Shown here piece after piece: positions 8,528-10,236 of a stretch of 10,236 nt of DNA (positions are counted from its first letter, which is position 1; every line of letters starts with the position of its first letter). This DNA comes from Echinostoma caproni. Its lineage: Eukaryota; Platyhelminthes; Trematoda; Plagiorchiida; Echinostomatidae. The notes beneath the pieces are model-generated. The model did not search any database, was not told where the DNA came from, and saw only the letters and a list, made by a program, of their open reading frames with translations. The stretch is from assembly GCA_900618425.1 (NCBI GenBank), contig UZAN01040116.1, forward strand, positions 10,417 to 20,652, read 5' to 3'. Both the position numbers and the translations under genes were made by a program.

Positions 8528-9346
8528 ATGCTGCAGGAACAGTCAGAACTAAATAAAAAAGTCTCTGCTTATAAATTTTGCATGTGACGACTATTTTCCC
8601 TCTTTTTCTTTTCCTTGTATTGAATCGAAAATGATACAAATTTCATCGCTCAAATAAAAAAAGTAGAATAACTATTGGGAAAAGATCACACATAGTCAAG
8701 TAAAATGCAATTGATCGGTTGATCAAGTACGAAAACAATACAAGGTTCTACGTTATTGTGTGAAGTCTCCCACAATTAAGCGACGCCTCCAGAATTCAAT
8801 AAATCTATTATTCTTGTGCGTGTTTAATTGTGGTCACTCAGTTTGAGTTTGTAGACCTGGGCTAAACTGAACGGAGGAGCTGCGACTTACAGTAATCTAA
8901 CATCAAGCCTGGATAAAGAAAACCTGTTAGACATAGTGAAACAACCCAAACGTTTCCGACACGACAGCTTTGAGCTGCCTATTTTCCTTGTTAAATGCTT
9001 GAGGAGTAAATAATCTTTGGTATCTGACGGTTGCAATCTTCACAATGGTTTGTGGTGCAATCAACGAAATTTTATCCAAGTTAAACGAAAAGATTCCATT
9101 AGGAATATTCACCCATCGGGTATTGCTTCTTTACTATTACAAAGAGCATATACTAATTTGCAATATATTAGAGTATAATAGAAGTAGTTACAGCTTAGAT
9201 ATGGTTCCTCCAGATGCACGTTTTGTACCGAGAGTCTATTGCGTTCTCTGCTGAACGAGGGGGCTCGTAATAATGGAGTTGGAGAAAGGTTTGGTGATTA
9301 ACGATTGCCGGAATGCAATATGCATGACGGATTAGTGTACAGGATA
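8528..9346. other. No recognisable gene
   Basis: Overlapping frames at 8927-9112 (minus) and 9045-9254 (plus) are mutually exclusive shadows with no domain resemblance. TTGATC repeats closely at 8711 and 8719. No RNA genes. Confidence 0.45.
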
Positions 9347-9538
9347 TCAAAATAACTCACGAGCATTATCCAATGAATCGCGCAGCAATTGAACCAGAAA
9401 TTCACTATCTGCATTAGGAAGAAAAGGTAGTTTATATATTTCGGTATTGTGGGGAGAACAATGTAAGCGACAATCTGAACTGCCAACACGTGCATAATTG
9501 TGTATTGCATTTACAAAACCGATTCCCAATTTGAACAA
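9347..9538 (-). pseudogene. Protein-like repeat, copy B
   Basis: A minus-strand frame of 63 codons ends with LPNADSEFLVQLLRDSLDN and then ARELF before a TGA at 9347-9349. The C-terminal part aligns with copies at 121-252 (QFLVQMLHAALENARELV) and 6616-6864 (ALIRAALDNAREFV). DNA identity to copy A is about 41 of 50 bases from 9354. The stop just after ARELF truncates it relative to the other copies, where the frame continues. The N-terminal part (9430-9538) has no counterpart I can align at the protein level. Probably a dead fragment of the same unknown element. Confidence 0.5.
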
Positions 9539-9544
9539 AATCGG
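9519..9544. repeat. CCGATT / AATCGG inverted repeat
   Basis: CCGATT (9519-9524) and AATCGG (9539-9544) form a 6-bp inverted repeat around 14 bases. A CCGATTTTAGCAAAAT word lies at a similar distance from copy A (331). This may be part of the dispersed repeat unit. Confidence 0.4.
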
Positions 9545-10122
9545 ACAGGATGTACAGACGGAAGAACCTCATTCTTTCACCCAGTAAATAAGCCGAAGAC
9601 ACTGATTCCTATAGACGATTTGAGTTCAAACCACTATCGTGTAACCCAAACGACTACACCGGATGTCATTCGAAAGATGGAAATTTTGAACTCCTTTCAC
9701 TCTGGACAACCAGAAACCCATATCATATGTTGTGAGCCATTTCGGTGCTTTTAGGAGAAAAAACAATAAAAGCCTATAAACGATAGTAAAATGAATTAAT
9801 GGAAACTGAAGCCTATCTTGATAAGACATGCTTTCGGTGCACCCTGCGGTGAAATTTACCCAAGTCAGGTTTCGAGACCGGCTATCTTTAAAGAATTGCC
9901 CTGAATATTACCAACCGGCCTTGGCTTGTTCAGCATAAACGAAGCATGTTGGTTTGACTATTGCCAACCCGATCATGCACGTCACGAAGTGAGAAATTAG
10001 TTTGTGATTTGAAAATGGATTTCCTAAATTTTGGGCTGCTCGATTTAAACAAGTTTTGGGAGTATTAGAACATTCATAATAGTTTCATTCGAAAGCAATC
10101 TAGCTATTCAAAATATAGATAA
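9545..10122. other. No recognisable gene; motif copy F
   Basis: The plus-strand frame 9500-9754 (84 codons, GTG first codon) has no recognisable domain and overlaps repeat sequence. From 9666, TCATTCGAAAGATGG plus AAATTTTGAACTCC resembles the motif pair at 1763. TCATTCGAAAGC recurs at 10085. Nothing else is supported. Confidence 0.4.
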
Positions 10123-10229
10123 ATTGAAAGCTACTTTCATCTTTTGGCTTACATTTACGAATCGCATATCAAACATCTCGGTACAATTGAGGATGTGGTT
10201 CGTGATGTAAATGACAACGGGATGTGCAA
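10123..10229 (+). CDS. Possible partial exon at right edge
   Basis: After a TAA at 10120-10122 the frame is open for 36 codons. It reads IESYFHLLAYIYESHIKHLG and then TIEDVVRDVNDNGMCK before TAA at 10231. The composition is protein-like (acidic and amphipathic, no low complexity). The donor-like GTAAGC begins at 10230, so the TAA would be intronic if it is used. No good acceptor precedes it: AG at 10129-10130 lacks a pyrimidine tract, and there is no in-frame upstream ATG. I do not recognise the protein. It could be chance or the end of an exon of a gene continuing to the right. Confidence 0.2.
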
Positions 10230-10236
10230 GTAAGCG

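Noticed and set aside
9500..9754. 84-codon frame (plus strand, GTG first codon)
   Set aside because: Overlaps repeat-like sequence and the copy B frame on the other strand. No protein family is recognised.
1..10236. tRNA genes
   Set aside because: I looked for GTTCRANNC-type B boxes on both strands. The candidates lacked a matching A box and acceptor stem.

Overview
The window looks like intergenic or intronic DNA from an invertebrate animal genome. By eye it is about 40% GC. All six frames are broken by frequent stops, and the longest start-to-stop frame is under 100 codons. There are no bacterial-style operons, ribosome-binding sites or terminators. A perfect (TG)25 microsatellite sits near the middle and one undetermined base (n) at 3120. 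A degraded reverse-transcriptase fragment most like Penelope-like elements (PLEs) fits flatworms such as flukes, but also rotifers, arthropods and fish, so the lineage stays open.

Layout. 1-50 is AT/GATA simple sequence and 148-167 is an alternating purine-pyrimidine run. Three minus-strand places (121-252, 6616-6864 and 9347-9538) carry diverged copies of one block whose translation centres on LLRAALDNARELV. A weaker plus-strand copy may lie at 923-1000. The preferred reading frame and third-position differences suggest descent from a coding element I do not recognise. Around 4219-4461 is the candidate PLE reverse-transcriptase remnant on the plus strand. About 740 bp downstream, at 5181-5257, is an arrangement resembling a decayed hammerhead ribozyme, the self-cleaving RNA known from PLE terminal repeats. 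The remainder (most of 1.1-4.2 kb, 5.3-6.6 kb, 6.9-9.3 kb and 9.55-10.1 kb) has no recognisable gene, only small hairpins and scattered short motifs.

The only hints of host coding sequence are weak: a possible 47-nt micro-exon (5292-5338) with good splice-like borders, and a protein-like open frame at the right edge (10123-10229) ending at a GTAAGC donor-like site. No tRNA, rRNA, CRISPR array or intact transposon was found. The window is best read as a graveyard of old mobile-element fragments, possibly inside a large intron.
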